From the NCBI RefSeq assembly GCF_009909235.1, contig NZ_JAAAPO010000003.1, positions 1 to 64,000 of the forward strand: 64,000 bases of DNA, read 5' to 3'. A model generated the notes under the pieces. The model was given only the letters and a program-made list of their open reading frames with translations. It made no database searches and had not been told where the DNA came from. Source of the DNA: Novosphingobium ovatum. GTDB taxonomy: Bacteria > Pseudomonadota > Alphaproteobacteria > Sphingomonadales > Sphingomonadaceae. Of the stretch, positions 25,862 through 34,849 are shown piece by piece. The translations under genes were made by a program, and so were the position numbers. The stretch's first letter is position 1; every line of letters starts with the position of its first letter.

Positions 25862-26844
25862 GCGGCGGGGCAGGCCCGGCGCAGGGCGGTTTGGCCGGGT
25901 TGGCGCCGATGCTGGCGCGGCGTCTGGCCTCCAGCGCGGTGACGCTGGTGCTGGTGACGCTGGTGATCTTTGCGCTGGCCAATCTGTTGCCCGGTGACGC
26001 CGCGCAGGAAATGCTGGGGCAAAGCGCGACGCCCGAACAGGTCGCGGCGCTGCGCCACCAGATGGGTTTGGACCGCCCGGCGGCGCTGCGCTATGTCGGC
26101 TGGATTGCGGGGCTGGTGCATGGCGATCCGGGGCAATCGCTGGTGGCGGGGATGCCCGTGCGCGAGATCATCGCCGAACGCCTGCCCCATTCGCTGATGC
26201 TGGCGGGGCTGACGACGCTGGTGGCGGTGCCGCTGGCGCTGATCATCGGGATGGGCGCGGCGATCCATCGCGGCGGCTGGGTGGACCGGGCGCTGAACAT
26301 TGGCACGCTCTCGCTGGTGGCGATCCCCGAATTTCTGGTGGCGACGCTGGGGGTGCTGGTGTTTTCGGTGTGGCTGCGCTGGCTGCCCTCGATCGCGCTG
26401 GTCTCGGCCGAGGCGACATGGGGGGAGACGCTGCGCTCCTGCGCGCTGCCGATCCTGTCGCTGACGGTGGTGGTGGTGGCGCAGATGGCCCGCATGACGC
26501 GCGCCGCCATCGTTGACCAGATGGACCGCCCCTATGTTGAAATGGCCCGGCTGAAAGGCGCGGGCACGGCGCGGGTGGTGCTGCGCCACATCCTGCCCAA
26601 TGCCATCGGGCCGGTGGTCAACGCCATGGCGCTGTCGCTGTCCTATCTGCTGGGCGGGGCGATCATTGTCGAAACGATCTTCAACTTTCCCGGCCTTGCC
26701 AGCCTGATGGTCAATGCCGTCACCAGCCGCGACATGCCGCTGTTGCAGGCCTGTGCGATGATCTTTTGCGGAGCCTATCTGATGCTGATGCTGGTGGCCG
26801 ATGTGGTGGCCATTGTGGCCAACCCGCGCCTGAGGGCGCAATGA
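25858..26844 (+). CDS. ABC transporter permease (DppB-like)
   Basis: A 328-residue permease with six predicted helices and the DppB/OppB N-terminal pattern: a first helix (VTLVLVTLVIFALANLLPGDAAQEMLG), then a large periplasmic loop. The EAA-like coupling loop YVEMARLKGAGTARVVLRHILPNA sits near residue 225. It forms one half of the membrane channel with the next permease. It overlaps its neighbours by 4 bp at each end (25858-25861 and 26841-26844). Confidence 0.92.
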   Translation: MSGGAGPAQGGLAGLAPMLARRLASSAVTLVLVTLVIFALANLLPGDAAQEMLGQSATPEQVAALRHQMGLDRPAALRYVGWIAGLVHGDPGQSLVAGMPVREIIAERLPHSLMLAGLTTLVAVPLALIIGMGAAIHRGGWVDRALNIGTLSLVAIPEFLVATLGVLVFSVWLRWLPSIALVSAEATWGETLRSCALPILSLTVVVVAQMARMTRAAIVDQMDRPYVEMARLKGAGTARVVLRHILPNAIGPVVNAMALSLSYLLGGAIIVETIFNFPGLASLMVNAVTSRDMPLLQACAMIFCGAYLMLMLVADVVAIVANPRLRAQ

Positions 26845-27674
26845 GCGCGGGCGCGATGCGCAACGCCGCAGCCTTTGTCACCGGCCTGCCATGGGCGGGG
26901 CGGATCGGCGGGGGGCTGGTGGCGTTCTGGCTGATCGTGGCGGTGGCGGGGCCTTGGGTCGCGCCCCATGCGGTCGGCGCCTTTGTCGACAGCGAGACCT
27001 TCTCGCCCATGTCGGGGCGGTTCTGGCTGGGCAGCGATTATCTGGGGCGGGACGTGTTGTCGCGCCTGTTGTCGGCGGCGCGCTATACGGTGTTTCTGGG
27101 GCTGGGCGCGGCGCTGGTGGCCTGTACCATCGGCACCACGCTGGCGCTGACCGCCGCGTTGTGGAGCGGCTGGGTGGACGAGGTGATCGCCCGCGCGATG
27201 GACACGATGAACTCGATTCCGTCCAAGATTCTGGCGCTGGTGCTGGTGGCGGCGGCGGGGTCGTCGCTGCCGCTGCTGCTGGTGATCTGCGCGGTCACCT
27301 ATGTGCCGGGCAATTTCCGCATCGCCCGCGCGCTGGCGATGAATCTGGTCGGGCTGGATTTTGTCACGGTGGCGCGGGCGCGCGGGGAAAGCCGCCGCTA
27401 CATCGCCCTGCACGAGGTATTGCCCAACATGATCCATCCGCTGCTGGCCGATATGGGGCTGCGTTTTGTGTTCATCGTTCTGTTGCTGTCGGGCCTGTCG
27501 TTTCTGGGGCTGGGGGTGCAACCGCCCTATGCGGATCTGGGTTCGCTGGTGCGCGAAAACATCTCGGGCCTGACCGAGGGCGCGCCGGCGATCTTTGCCC
27601 CGGCACTGGCGATTGCCAGCCTGACGGTAGGGGCCAATCTGCTGATCGACGCGACCAAGCAGGAGAAGGCATGA
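26841..27674 (+). CDS. ABC transporter permease (DppC-like)
   Basis: A 277-residue permease with six helices and the DppC/OppC N-terminal pattern, including FWLGSDYLGRDVLSRLLSAARYTVFLG near residue 57 and the coupling loop FVTVARARGESRRYIALHEVLPN near 175. It pairs with the preceding DppB-like permease. The end of the gene carries AGGAG that serves as ribosome site for the ATPase gene, whose start overlaps the stop by 4 bp. Confidence 0.92.
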   Translation: MSAGAMRNAAAFVTGLPWAGRIGGGLVAFWLIVAVAGPWVAPHAVGAFVDSETFSPMSGRFWLGSDYLGRDVLSRLLSAARYTVFLGLGAALVACTIGTTLALTAALWSGWVDEVIARAMDTMNSIPSKILALVLVAAAGSSLPLLLVICAVTYVPGNFRIARALAMNLVGLDFVTVARARGESRRYIALHEVLPNMIHPLLADMGLRFVFIVLLLSGLSFLGLGVQPPYADLGSLVRENISGLTEGAPAIFAPALAIASLTVGANLLIDATKQEKA

Positions 27675-29470
27675 TGGGCGCGCGCGTGCCGCATGTGCGG
27701 GTGGAGAATTTGCGCGTCCTGGTGCCGTCAAAGGGCGGTGATATTGCTATCATTGACAACATTTCCTTCGCCATCGGGCGGGGCGAGGTGTTGGCGCTGA
27801 TCGGTGAGTCCGGATCGGGCAAGAGCACCACCGCGTTGGCGGTGATGGGCTGGTGCCGACATGGGTCGCGCATTGGTGGTGGGCAGATTTTCGTTGGCGA
27901 AACAGAGATTTCGGCGCTGAGCGAAGCAGAGTTGCGGCCGATCCGTGGCCGCCGCATCGCCTATATCGCGCAAAGCGCGGCGGCCGCCTTCAACCCATCG
28001 CGCACGATCATCGATCAGGTGGTGGAACCGGCGCTGATCCATGGGCTGATGTCGCGGCAACAGGCTGAAAACAAGGCGGTTTCTTTGTTCCGCGCGCTGT
28101 CTTTGCCAATGGCGGAGAGCATCGGCAACCGCTATCCGCATCAGGTGTCGGGCGGCCAGTTGCAACGGCTGATGGCGGCTATGGCATTGATAACAGAACC
28201 GGAATTGGTGATCCTGGACGAACCCACGACGGCGCTGGATGTCACCACGCAGGTCGAGGTGCTCAAATGTTTCAAGGCGGCGCTGGCCCAGGCCGGGGCC
28301 AGCGCGATCTATGTCAGCCATGATCTGGCCGTGGTGGCCCAGATGGCCGACCGAATTGCCGTTTTGAAACAAGGCACTCTGCGCGAGGAGGGGCCAGCGG
28401 CACAGGTGCTGGAGAACCCGCGCGACGCCTATACCAGCAGCCTGTTGAGCGCCGTCCGCCCAGCCCCGGTGGCGGCCAAAGCGCCCTGTGACGCGGCGCC
28501 CCTGCTGGCGATCCGGGGGCTGGTGGCGGGCTATGGCGCGCTGCGCGATGGTGTGCCATCGGTGCCGGTGTTGCGCGATATTTCGCTGGAATTGCAACGC
28601 GGTGGCACGCTGGGCATCATCGGGGAAAGCGGGTCTGGCAAATCGACGCTGGCCCGTGTCATCGCCGGCTTGCTGCCTGCCGCACAGGGGCAAGTGCTGC
28701 TGGATGGTACGCCGTTGCCCCCCGCCGTTGCCGGTCGCAGCCGCGCCCAATTGCGCCAGATTCAGATGGTTTTTCAAAACGCTGATACCGCGCTGAACCC
28801 CGCGCACAGCGTGGCGGGCATTCTGGGGCGGCCGCTGGAATTCTATCACGGACTGAAGGGCGATGCCGCCACCTGCCGCATTGCCGAACTGATGGAACTG
28901 ATCCGCCTGCCGCGCGATCTGATCCACCGCCCGGTGCGCGAATTGTCGGGCGGGCAGAAACAGCGCGTCAATCTGGCCCGCGCCTTGGCCGCGCAGCCCC
29001 AAGTGCTGTTGTGCGACGAGGTGACCAGCGCGCTGGACACGGTGGTGGGCGCCGCCATCATGCGGTTGATCGATGATTTGCGCCGCGAATTGGGCATCGC
29101 CACGGTGTTCATCAGCCACGACATCCACGCCGTCAGCGCTTTTTGCGAGGATGTGCTGGTGCTGTATGGCGGCGCGCCGGTGGAAATGGCCAGCCGTGAG
29201 GTGTTCAACGGGGCCAGCCATCACCCCTATACGCGCCTGCTGCTGTCCAGCCTGCCGGCGATGGACCCGGCGTGGCTGGGGCGGGTACAGCCGCCCGTGC
29301 CCACTTGCGCTGCGGCACAATGCGCTGATTTGTGCCGCTTTGTTCAGCGCTGCCCGGTGGCGGTCCCCGGTCTGTGTGACCGCGTCGCGCCGCCGGTACA
29401 CGCCATTCCGGGCCAGCGCTGGCTGTGCCATTTTGCCCCCACCTCCGTTACCGAAAGGGACCAAGCATGA
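27671..29470 (+). CDS. ABC transporter, two fused ATP-binding domains (DppDF-like)
   Basis: A 599-residue protein with two complete nucleotide-binding domains. Walker A motifs are at residues 45-53 and 318-326 (both GESGSGKST), signature motifs are VSGGQLQR at 159-166 and LSGGQKQR in the second half, and Walker B segments are LVILDEPTTALD and VLLCDEVTSALD. The C-terminal cysteine-rich tail (CAAAQCADLCRFVQRCP) is the oligopeptide-transporter type extension. It powers the importer formed with the two preceding permeases. The first domain has local stretches of lower GC than its neighbours (around 27.7-28.4 kb), visible by eye but not measured. Confidence 0.92.
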   Translation: MMGARVPHVRVENLRVLVPSKGGDIAIIDNISFAIGRGEVLALIGESGSGKSTTALAVMGWCRHGSRIGGGQIFVGETEISALSEAELRPIRGRRIAYIAQSAAAAFNPSRTIIDQVVEPALIHGLMSRQQAENKAVSLFRALSLPMAESIGNRYPHQVSGGQLQRLMAAMALITEPELVILDEPTTALDVTTQVEVLKCFKAALAQAGASAIYVSHDLAVVAQMADRIAVLKQGTLREEGPAAQVLENPRDAYTSSLLSAVRPAPVAAKAPCDAAPLLAIRGLVAGYGALRDGVPSVPVLRDISLELQRGGTLGIIGESGSGKSTLARVIAGLLPAAQGQVLLDGTPLPPAVAGRSRAQLRQIQMVFQNADTALNPAHSVAGILGRPLEFYHGLKGDAATCRIAELMELIRLPRDLIHRPVRELSGGQKQRVNLARALAAQPQVLLCDEVTSALDTVVGAAIMRLIDDLRRELGIATVFISHDIHAVSAFCEDVLVLYGGAPVEMASREVFNGASHHPYTRLLLSSLPAMDPAWLGRVQPPVPTCAAAQCADLCRFVQRCPVAVPGLCDRVAPPVHAIPGQRWLCHFAPTSVTERDQA

Positions 29471-29802
29471 CCGGCCGCTTCCGCCGCCTGGCCGAAACCG
29501 ACCGCCCGGCGATCAGGCTGACCGTCGATGGCGCGCCGATTGACGCGTTAGAGGGCGACACGCTGATGGTGGCGATGCTGACGGCGGGCGACGCGCTGCG
29601 CGACAGCGAATTTGGTGCGGGCGCGTTTGAGGGCCACGCCGGGGATGGCCGCCGCGCGGGCTTTTGCCTGATGGCGGCGTGTCAGGATTGCTGGGTGTGG
29701 ACGGCGGCGGGCGACCGGGTGCGGGCGTGCTCGACCATGGCGCAAGACGGCATGGCGATTTCCACCCACCAACCGGAGGCATCATGGGCGGCAGTGACAT
29801 GA
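29467..29802 (+). CDS. 2Fe-2S subunit of a heterotrimeric oxidase (HcnA/opine-oxidase type)
   Basis: A 111-residue ferredoxin-like protein with cysteines C67, C72, C75 and C88 in the order expected for the small 2Fe-2S subunit of HcnABC, octopine/nopaline oxidase or D-hydroxyproline dehydrogenase. The N-terminal IRLTVDGAPIDALEGDTLMVAML also matches that small-subunit family. It would shuttle electrons between the two flavoprotein subunits encoded next. It overlaps the ATPase gene by 4 bp and the following gene by 19 bp. Confidence 0.88.
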   Translation: MTGRFRRLAETDRPAIRLTVDGAPIDALEGDTLMVAMLTAGDALRDSEFGAGAFEGHAGDGRRAGFCLMAACQDCWVWTAAGDRVRACSTMAQDGMAISTHQPEASWAAVT

Positions 29803-31169
29803 GCGGGCATCGCGTGATTATCATCGGCGCGGGGCCGGCGGGCACGCGCGCGGCGCAGACCTTGGTGCGCGCGGGGCTCCGCCCCATCGTCATTGACGAG
29901 GGGCGGCGCAGCGGCGGCCAGATCTATCGCCGTCAGCCCGACAATTTCACCCGCCCCTACAGTGCTTTGTACGGGACAGAGGCAGAGCGCGCGCGCGATG
30001 TCCATGCAACCTTTGACGCGCTGATTCCGCATATCGACTATCGCGCGGACACGCTGGTGTGGAATGTGGCTGATGGCCATGTCTGGGCTTCGTGCGAAGG
30101 GCAGACGCAGGCGATCCCCTATGACGCGCTGATCGTGTGCAGCGGCGCGACCGACCGTCTGGCCCCGGTGCCGGGCTGGCAGGCGGCGGGATGCTATTCG
30201 CTGGGCGGGGCGCAGATCGCGCTCAAGGCGCAGGGCGTGGCGGTGGGGCACCGGGTGCTGTTTCTGGGCACGGGGCCGTTGCTCTATCTGGTGGCCAGCC
30301 AATATGCCAAGGCGGGCGCGGATGTGGCGGCGGTGCTGGACACATCTGCGCTGGGCCTGCGGTTGCGGGCGGCGGGCAAGCTGGCGGCCCAGCCCGACCT
30401 GTTGTGGCAGGGATTGCGCCTGACGCTGGACCTGAAACGGCGCGGCATTCCGGTGCTGACCGGCATCCGCCCGGTGGAAATCCACGGGCATCCGCACAGC
30501 GGCGTTGCGGGCATCACCGTGGCGCGGGGCGGGCGAACGTGGCGCTTTGACGGCGATGCGGTGGCGATGGGCTGGCATTTGCGGCCAGAGACGCAGGTGG
30601 CCGATCTGGCGCGTGTGCCCTTTGCCTTTGACGCGGCCACGCGGCAGTGGTTGCCGGTGGTGGATGATGATGGGCGCGCGGGCAACGCGGTCTATCTGGC
30701 AGGGGATGGCGCGCGCATTCTGGGCGCCCGCTGTGCCGAAGTGACGGGCGAGTTGGCGGCGATGGCCGCGCTGGCCGATCTGGGCCATGTGGCCGATGCC
30801 GATCGCCGCCGCGCGCTGTTGGCGCAAAAGGGCGATTATGTGCGCTTTGCCAGCGGTTTGGCGCAGGCCTTTCCATGGCCCGCCGACATGGTGGCGCAGG
30901 TGGGTGATGACACCATCGTCTGCCGCTGTGAAAGCGTGACGGCGGCCACCTTGCGGGCCAGTGTCGGCGCCGCCCATGCGCAAGAGGCCAATCGCGCCAA
31001 GGCGTTCAGCCGCGTGGGCATGGGCCGTTGTCAGGGCCGCTATTGCGGCAATGCCGCGGCCGAGATCATCGCCGCCGCCCGCGCCGCCCCGATCGAAAGC
31101 GCGGGTCGCCTGCGCGGGCAGGCCCCGGTCAAACCCATCCCCGTAGCCTTGCGCAGGACCGACGTATGA
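29784..31169 (+). CDS. FAD/NAD(P)-binding subunit of a heterotrimeric oxidase (HcnB/OoxA type)
   Basis: A 461-residue pyridine-nucleotide-disulfide-oxidoreductase-like flavoprotein with GAGPAG at residues 15-20 and a second nucleotide-binding segment (VLFLGTGPLLYLVASQYAKAG). It ends in a 2Fe-2S-binding domain with four cysteines, C380, C382, C416 and C421 (CRC...RCQGRYC). This layout matches HcnB, the A subunit of octopine/nopaline oxidase, and the alpha subunit of D-hydroxyproline dehydrogenase. The start is placed at 29784, where GGAGG lies 4 bases upstream. ATG at 29799 is the alternative. Overlaps on both sides show translational coupling. Confidence 0.87.
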   Translation: MGGSDMSGHRVIIIGAGPAGTRAAQTLVRAGLRPIVIDEGRRSGGQIYRRQPDNFTRPYSALYGTEAERARDVHATFDALIPHIDYRADTLVWNVADGHVWASCEGQTQAIPYDALIVCSGATDRLAPVPGWQAAGCYSLGGAQIALKAQGVAVGHRVLFLGTGPLLYLVASQYAKAGADVAAVLDTSALGLRLRAAGKLAAQPDLLWQGLRLTLDLKRRGIPVLTGIRPVEIHGHPHSGVAGITVARGGRTWRFDGDAVAMGWHLRPETQVADLARVPFAFDAATRQWLPVVDDDGRAGNAVYLAGDGARILGARCAEVTGELAAMAALADLGHVADADRRRALLAQKGDYVRFASGLAQAFPWPADMVAQVGDDTIVCRCESVTAATLRASVGAAHAQEANRAKAFSRVGMGRCQGRYCGNAAAEIIAAARAAPIESAGRLRGQAPVKPIPVALRRTDV

Positions 31170-32305
31170 CTTCCCCAATCACCCACACGGATGTGGCGAT
31201 CATCGGCGGCGGGCTGATGGGCTGTTCGGCGGCGTTCTTTCTGGCGCAGCGCGGCCTGTCGGTGGCGCTGCTGGAAACCGACAAGGTGGGACGGCAGGCC
31301 AGCGGCACCAATTTCGGCAATGTGCGCCGTCAGGGCCGCCCGATTTTCCAATTGCCACTGGCCAACCGGGCGATCCGCATCTGGCGCAACGCGCGCGAGA
31401 TGCTGGGATCGGACGTGGAATATCTGCAAAGTGGCCATATCCGCGTCTGTTTCCGCGAGCGCCCGGACAACATCGGCAAGATGGAGGAATATGCCCAGCA
31501 GGCCCGCGAGGAAGGGCTGGAGCTGGAGCTGCTGAGCGCCAATGCCCTGCGCGAACGCTTTCCATGGCTGGGGCCGGATGTGCTGGCGGGGTCCTATTCA
31601 GCGACCGACGGCCATGCCAATCCGCGTCTGGCCGCGCCCGCCTTTGCCCGCGCCGCCGCGCGTCTGGGCGCGCAGATCATCGAGGACACGCAGATCGTCC
31701 ATGCCGAAAAGCTGGTGGAGGATTTCCACCTGACCGCCGCCGATGGCCGCCAGTTCCGCGCGCCGATCCTGCTGGTGACGGCGGGTGCTTGGGCGGGCAA
31801 GGTGGCGGGCTGGTTTGACGAGGGCATCCCCCTGACCCCGCGCGCGCCCACCATGAGCGTGACCGAGCCGGTGCCCTATGCCATCGCCCCGGCGGTGGGC
31901 GTGATGACCCCGGACGAGGTCGAGACCGTCTATTTCCGTCAAGTGGCGCGCGGCAATATCGTGCTGGGCGGATCGACGCGGGCGGCGTCCTATCCCGATG
32001 ACTATCGCTCCTATGTTCTGCCCGAAAACACCATGACCCAGTTCCAGCACCTTTCGCGCCTGGCCCCGGCTTTGGCGCGGCTGAACGTCATCCGCGTGTG
32101 GAGCGGGATCGAGGGCTATACGCAGGACGCCTTGCCGATCATGGGGCCCAGCGCCCGTGTGCCGGGGCTGTTCCATGCCTTTGGCTTTTCGGGCAGCGGG
32201 TTCCAGATCGGGCCGGGGGTGGGTGAAACCATGGCCGAACTGATCGCCACCGGCGCCACCGACATCCCCATCGCCCCCTATGCGGTAAACCGTTTCGGGG
32301 GCTGA
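31166..32305 (+). CDS. FAD-dependent DAO-family catalytic subunit (HcnC/OoxB type)
   Basis: A 379-residue DAO-fold flavoprotein with the FAD-binding motif GGGLMG (residues 14-19), LLETDKVGRQASGTNFGNVRRQGR, and the C-terminal GLFHAFGFSGSGFQIGPGVGE. It corresponds to the catalytic subunit of HcnABC-type, opine-oxidase or sarcosine-oxidase-like enzymes, oxidising a secondary amine or imino acid. With the two preceding genes it completes a heterotrimeric, membrane-associated dehydrogenase. It overlaps the preceding gene by 4 bp and is followed by a strong hairpin shared with the convergent aldehyde dehydrogenase gene. Confidence 0.87.
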   Translation: MTSPITHTDVAIIGGGLMGCSAAFFLAQRGLSVALLETDKVGRQASGTNFGNVRRQGRPIFQLPLANRAIRIWRNAREMLGSDVEYLQSGHIRVCFRERPDNIGKMEEYAQQAREEGLELELLSANALRERFPWLGPDVLAGSYSATDGHANPRLAAPAFARAAARLGAQIIEDTQIVHAEKLVEDFHLTAADGRQFRAPILLVTAGAWAGKVAGWFDEGIPLTPRAPTMSVTEPVPYAIAPAVGVMTPDEVETVYFRQVARGNIVLGGSTRAASYPDDYRSYVLPENTMTQFQHLSRLAPALARLNVIRVWSGIEGYTQDALPIMGPSARVPGLFHAFGFSGSGFQIGPGVGETMAELIATGATDIPIAPYAVNRFGG

Positions 32306-32325
32306 TGGGGATGTGGTTCGGGCGG

Positions 32326-32361
32326 CCGCGCTGATCGGGCGTTACAGGCCGATCAGCGCGG
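32326..32361. terminator. Long perfect hairpin between convergent genes
   Basis: CCGCGCTGATCGG (32326-32338) and CCGATCAGCGCGG (32349-32361) form a perfect 13-bp stem with a 10-base loop. The right arm lies inside the last codons of the minus-strand aldehyde dehydrogenase gene. The long T-run of a classic terminator is missing, so it may work as a bidirectional transcript end or stabiliser. Confidence 0.55.
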
Positions 32362-33817
32362 TCTTGCTCTTGCAACTGGCCAGATAGGCTTCGCGGCCCA
32401 GATCCTTGCCGATGCCCGATTGTTTGTAGCCGCCGGTGGGCAGGATGAAATCATCGGACCGGCCATAGCGGTTGACCCAGACGGTGCCGGCCTCCAGCGC
32501 GCGGGTGGAACGCAGCGCGCGGGACAGGTCGCGCGTGTGCACCCCCGCGGCCAGACCATAGCGCGTGCCATTGGCCAGCGCATAGGCTTCGTCTTCGTCG
32601 GCAAATCTTTGCACCGTCAGCACCGGGCCAAAGATTTCCCCCTGCACCGCCGTGGCGTCCGCCGAAAGGCCGGCCAGCAGCGTGGGCTGATAGAAACTGC
32701 CCGATTGCGGAGCGCTGGCGCGCGCGCCGCCGGTGATCGCCTCGCCGCCCTGGGCACGGGCCGATTGCACCATGGCGTCAATCCCGGCCAATTGCTTTTC
32801 CGAAATGATCGGCCCCATTGTCGTGCCCGCATCCCATGTCGTGCCCAACCGGTGGGCGTTGAACAGGGCGGCGATGCGGGCGGTGACCTCATCGGCGATG
32901 CTGGCCTCGACCAACAGGCGCGATCCGGCCACGCACACCTGCCCCGCATTCAGCGTGATGGCGCGCGCGACAATCGCGCAGGCCTTGTCCAGATCGGCGT
33001 CGGCAAAGACGATCTGCGGGCTTTTTCCGCCCAGTTCCAGCGTGCAGGGCTTTGGCCCGGTCATGGCGCAGGCGGCCATGATCGCGCGGCCCGTGGCGGT
33101 GGACCCGGTGAACGAGACTTTGCCCACGTGGTCTGACCGCACCAGCCCATCGCCGATGTCATGGCCCGCGCCCTGCACGATGTTCAGGATGCCCGCCGGG
33201 ATGCCCGCGGCGATCGCCAGTTGCGCCAGACGCACGACCGAAAACGGCGTCAGTTCCGATGGCTTGAGCACCACTGCATTGCCCGCCGCCAGCGCCGGGC
33301 CCAGCTTCCACGCGGCCATCACCAGCGGCAGGTTCCACGGGGCGATCGCCCCCACCACGCCATATGGCTCGTTCAGGGTAAAGCCAAAGCGGTCATCGGC
33401 GGTCGCGCCCACCTCGCCGCCGTATTTGTCGGCGAATTCCGCGAAAAAGCGGATGCATTCGGCGGTATAGGGCAGATCCCATGCCAGAATCTCGGCCAGC
33501 GTGCGGGTCGAACCCACCGCTTCGAGCGGGGCCAGCACATCGCCATCGGCGGCAATCAGATCGGCCCAGCGGCGCAGCAGCCGGGCGCGGGCGCGCGGGT
33601 CCATCCGGCCCCAGCCGCTGGTTTTCTGTGCGCTGGCGGCATCTTGTGCCGCCCATGCCAACTGATCCGCGCTGGCCGCGTGCAACGGCGCCAGCAACGC
33701 GCCATCAGACGGGCGCAGCACGTCAAAAACCGCGCCATCGCCACAGATTGCGCGCCCGCCGATAAAGTTGGCGGCGGCATCGGGGCGGATAAGATCGGGG
33801 TGGAATGGGGCTGCCAT
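32342..33817 (-). CDS. NAD(P)-dependent aldehyde dehydrogenase
   Basis: A 491-residue aldehyde dehydrogenase. Visible motifs are the cofactor-binding region APWNLPLVMAAWKLGPALAAGN, FTGSTATG, the general-base motif LELGGKSP, the catalytic cysteine in LNAGQVCVAGSR, and EIFGPVL. It resembles aminobutyraldehyde/betaine-aldehyde-type enzymes and would oxidise an aldehyde made by the amine oxidase or aminotransferase encoded in the block. The start at 33817 follows AGGAC at an 8-base spacing. A longer upstream frame looks unrelated. It is the only gene of the block on the minus strand until dadA, and is divergent from the GNAT gene. Confidence 0.9.
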   Translation of the reverse strand: MAAPFHPDLIRPDAAANFIGGRAICGDGAVFDVLRPSDGALLAPLHAASADQLAWAAQDAASAQKTSGWGRMDPRARARLLRRWADLIAADGDVLAPLEAVGSTRTLAEILAWDLPYTAECIRFFAEFADKYGGEVGATADDRFGFTLNEPYGVVGAIAPWNLPLVMAAWKLGPALAAGNAVVLKPSELTPFSVVRLAQLAIAAGIPAGILNIVQGAGHDIGDGLVRSDHVGKVSFTGSTATGRAIMAACAMTGPKPCTLELGGKSPQIVFADADLDKACAIVARAITLNAGQVCVAGSRLLVEASIADEVTARIAALFNAHRLGTTWDAGTTMGPIISEKQLAGIDAMVQSARAQGGEAITGGARASAPQSGSFYQPTLLAGLSADATAVQGEIFGPVLTVQRFADEDEAYALANGTRYGLAAGVHTRDLSRALRSTRALEAGTVWVNRYGRSDDFILPTGGYKQSGIGKDLGREAYLASCKSKTALIGL

Positions 33818-33990
33818 GATCGCGCGTCCTGATAGAGGGTAGGCCCGCAGGATAAGACGCGGCGGCAGAATGCGCCGAGGCGGGCGCGGGGTGTGAACGC
33901 AATATTCTTCCAAACAATCGGCCAACCCGGCATCCCATGCCAAACGCCATGGGTTAGCACCAAGACATGACAGATCAGGAGCATTCCCCG

Positions 33991-34845
33991 ATGACTTCCC
34001 CGCTGGCGATCGATGTGACGGTGCGCGCGATGGGGCCGGGCGACATCGAGGCCGCCACCGAATTGTCCCGCGCGCTGAACTGGCCCCACCGCGAAGAGGA
34101 CTGGGCGTTCTTTCTGGAGCTGGGTGAGGGGCTGGTGGCCGAACACGCGGGCCGCGTGGTGGGCACGATCATGGCGTGGCGCTATGGCGTGGATGCGGCC
34201 ACGCTGGGCATGGTGATCGTGGCCGATGACCTGCAGGGACGCGGGCTGGGCCGCCGCTTGATGCAGGCGATGATCGACCGGCTGGACGGCCGCACCATTG
34301 TGCTGCACGCCACCCCCGCCGGTCAGCCGCTGTATGAAAAGCTGGGCTTTGTCGCGATTGGGCGGGTGCATCAGCATCAGGGCGTGGCGCCCATGGCCCC
34401 GCTGGCCGAACTGTTGCCCGATGAACGCGTGCGGCCAATGGGCGCGCAGGATGATGCGCCGCCCGCGCTCTACTCCCGCGCCAGTGGCATGGACCGCGCC
34501 GATCTGGTCGAGGCGATGGCGCAGGTGGACAAGGGCGTGGTGTTGACGCGCGACCATCTGCCGGTGGGTTTTGCCATGCTGCGCCGCTTTGGCCGGGGGT
34601 GGTCGATCGCGCCGGTGGTGGCGCCCGATTCGGGCGGGGCCAAGGTGTTGGTGCTGCACTGGCTGGGCCAGAACAAGGGCAGTTTCACCCGCATCGATGT
34701 GACCGAGGCGGGCGGCCTGTCGCCTTGGCTGGAAGGGCTGGGGCTGCCGCGCGTCGACACCGTGGTGCAAATGGCGCGGGGGGCAGTGACGCCGCCCGCC
34801 GATGGGATTTCCGTTTACGCGCTCAGCGCGCAGGCATTGGGATAA
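33991..34845 (+). CDS. GNAT-family N-acetyltransferase
   Basis: A 284-residue protein with an N-terminal GNAT domain (about residues 8-130; acetyl-CoA loop in LGMVIVADDLQGRGLGRRLM, then PAGQPLYEKLGFVAIG). A second C-terminal half (about 140-280) matches the extra domain found in two-domain GNAT proteins such as YitH. It probably acetylates an amine or amino acid, perhaps a pathway intermediate. The start at 33991 is favoured by AGGAG 9 bases upstream. An ATG at 33967 lacks a ribosome site. It lies 4 bases before the succinate-semialdehyde dehydrogenase gene. Confidence 0.8.
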   Translation: MTSPLAIDVTVRAMGPGDIEAATELSRALNWPHREEDWAFFLELGEGLVAEHAGRVVGTIMAWRYGVDAATLGMVIVADDLQGRGLGRRLMQAMIDRLDGRTIVLHATPAGQPLYEKLGFVAIGRVHQHQGVAPMAPLAELLPDERVRPMGAQDDAPPALYSRASGMDRADLVEAMAQVDKGVVLTRDHLPVGFAMLRRFGRGWSIAPVVAPDSGGAKVLVLHWLGQNKGSFTRIDVTEAGGLSPWLEGLGLPRVDTVVQMARGAVTPPADGISVYALSAQALG

Positions 34846-34849
34846 GTCT

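Noticed and set aside
27671..28420. Slightly lower GC in the first half of the fused ABC ATPase, as a sign of recent gene transfer
   Set aside because: The difference is small by eye, the gene is tightly coupled to its neighbours, and no mobile-element sequences or repeats flank it.
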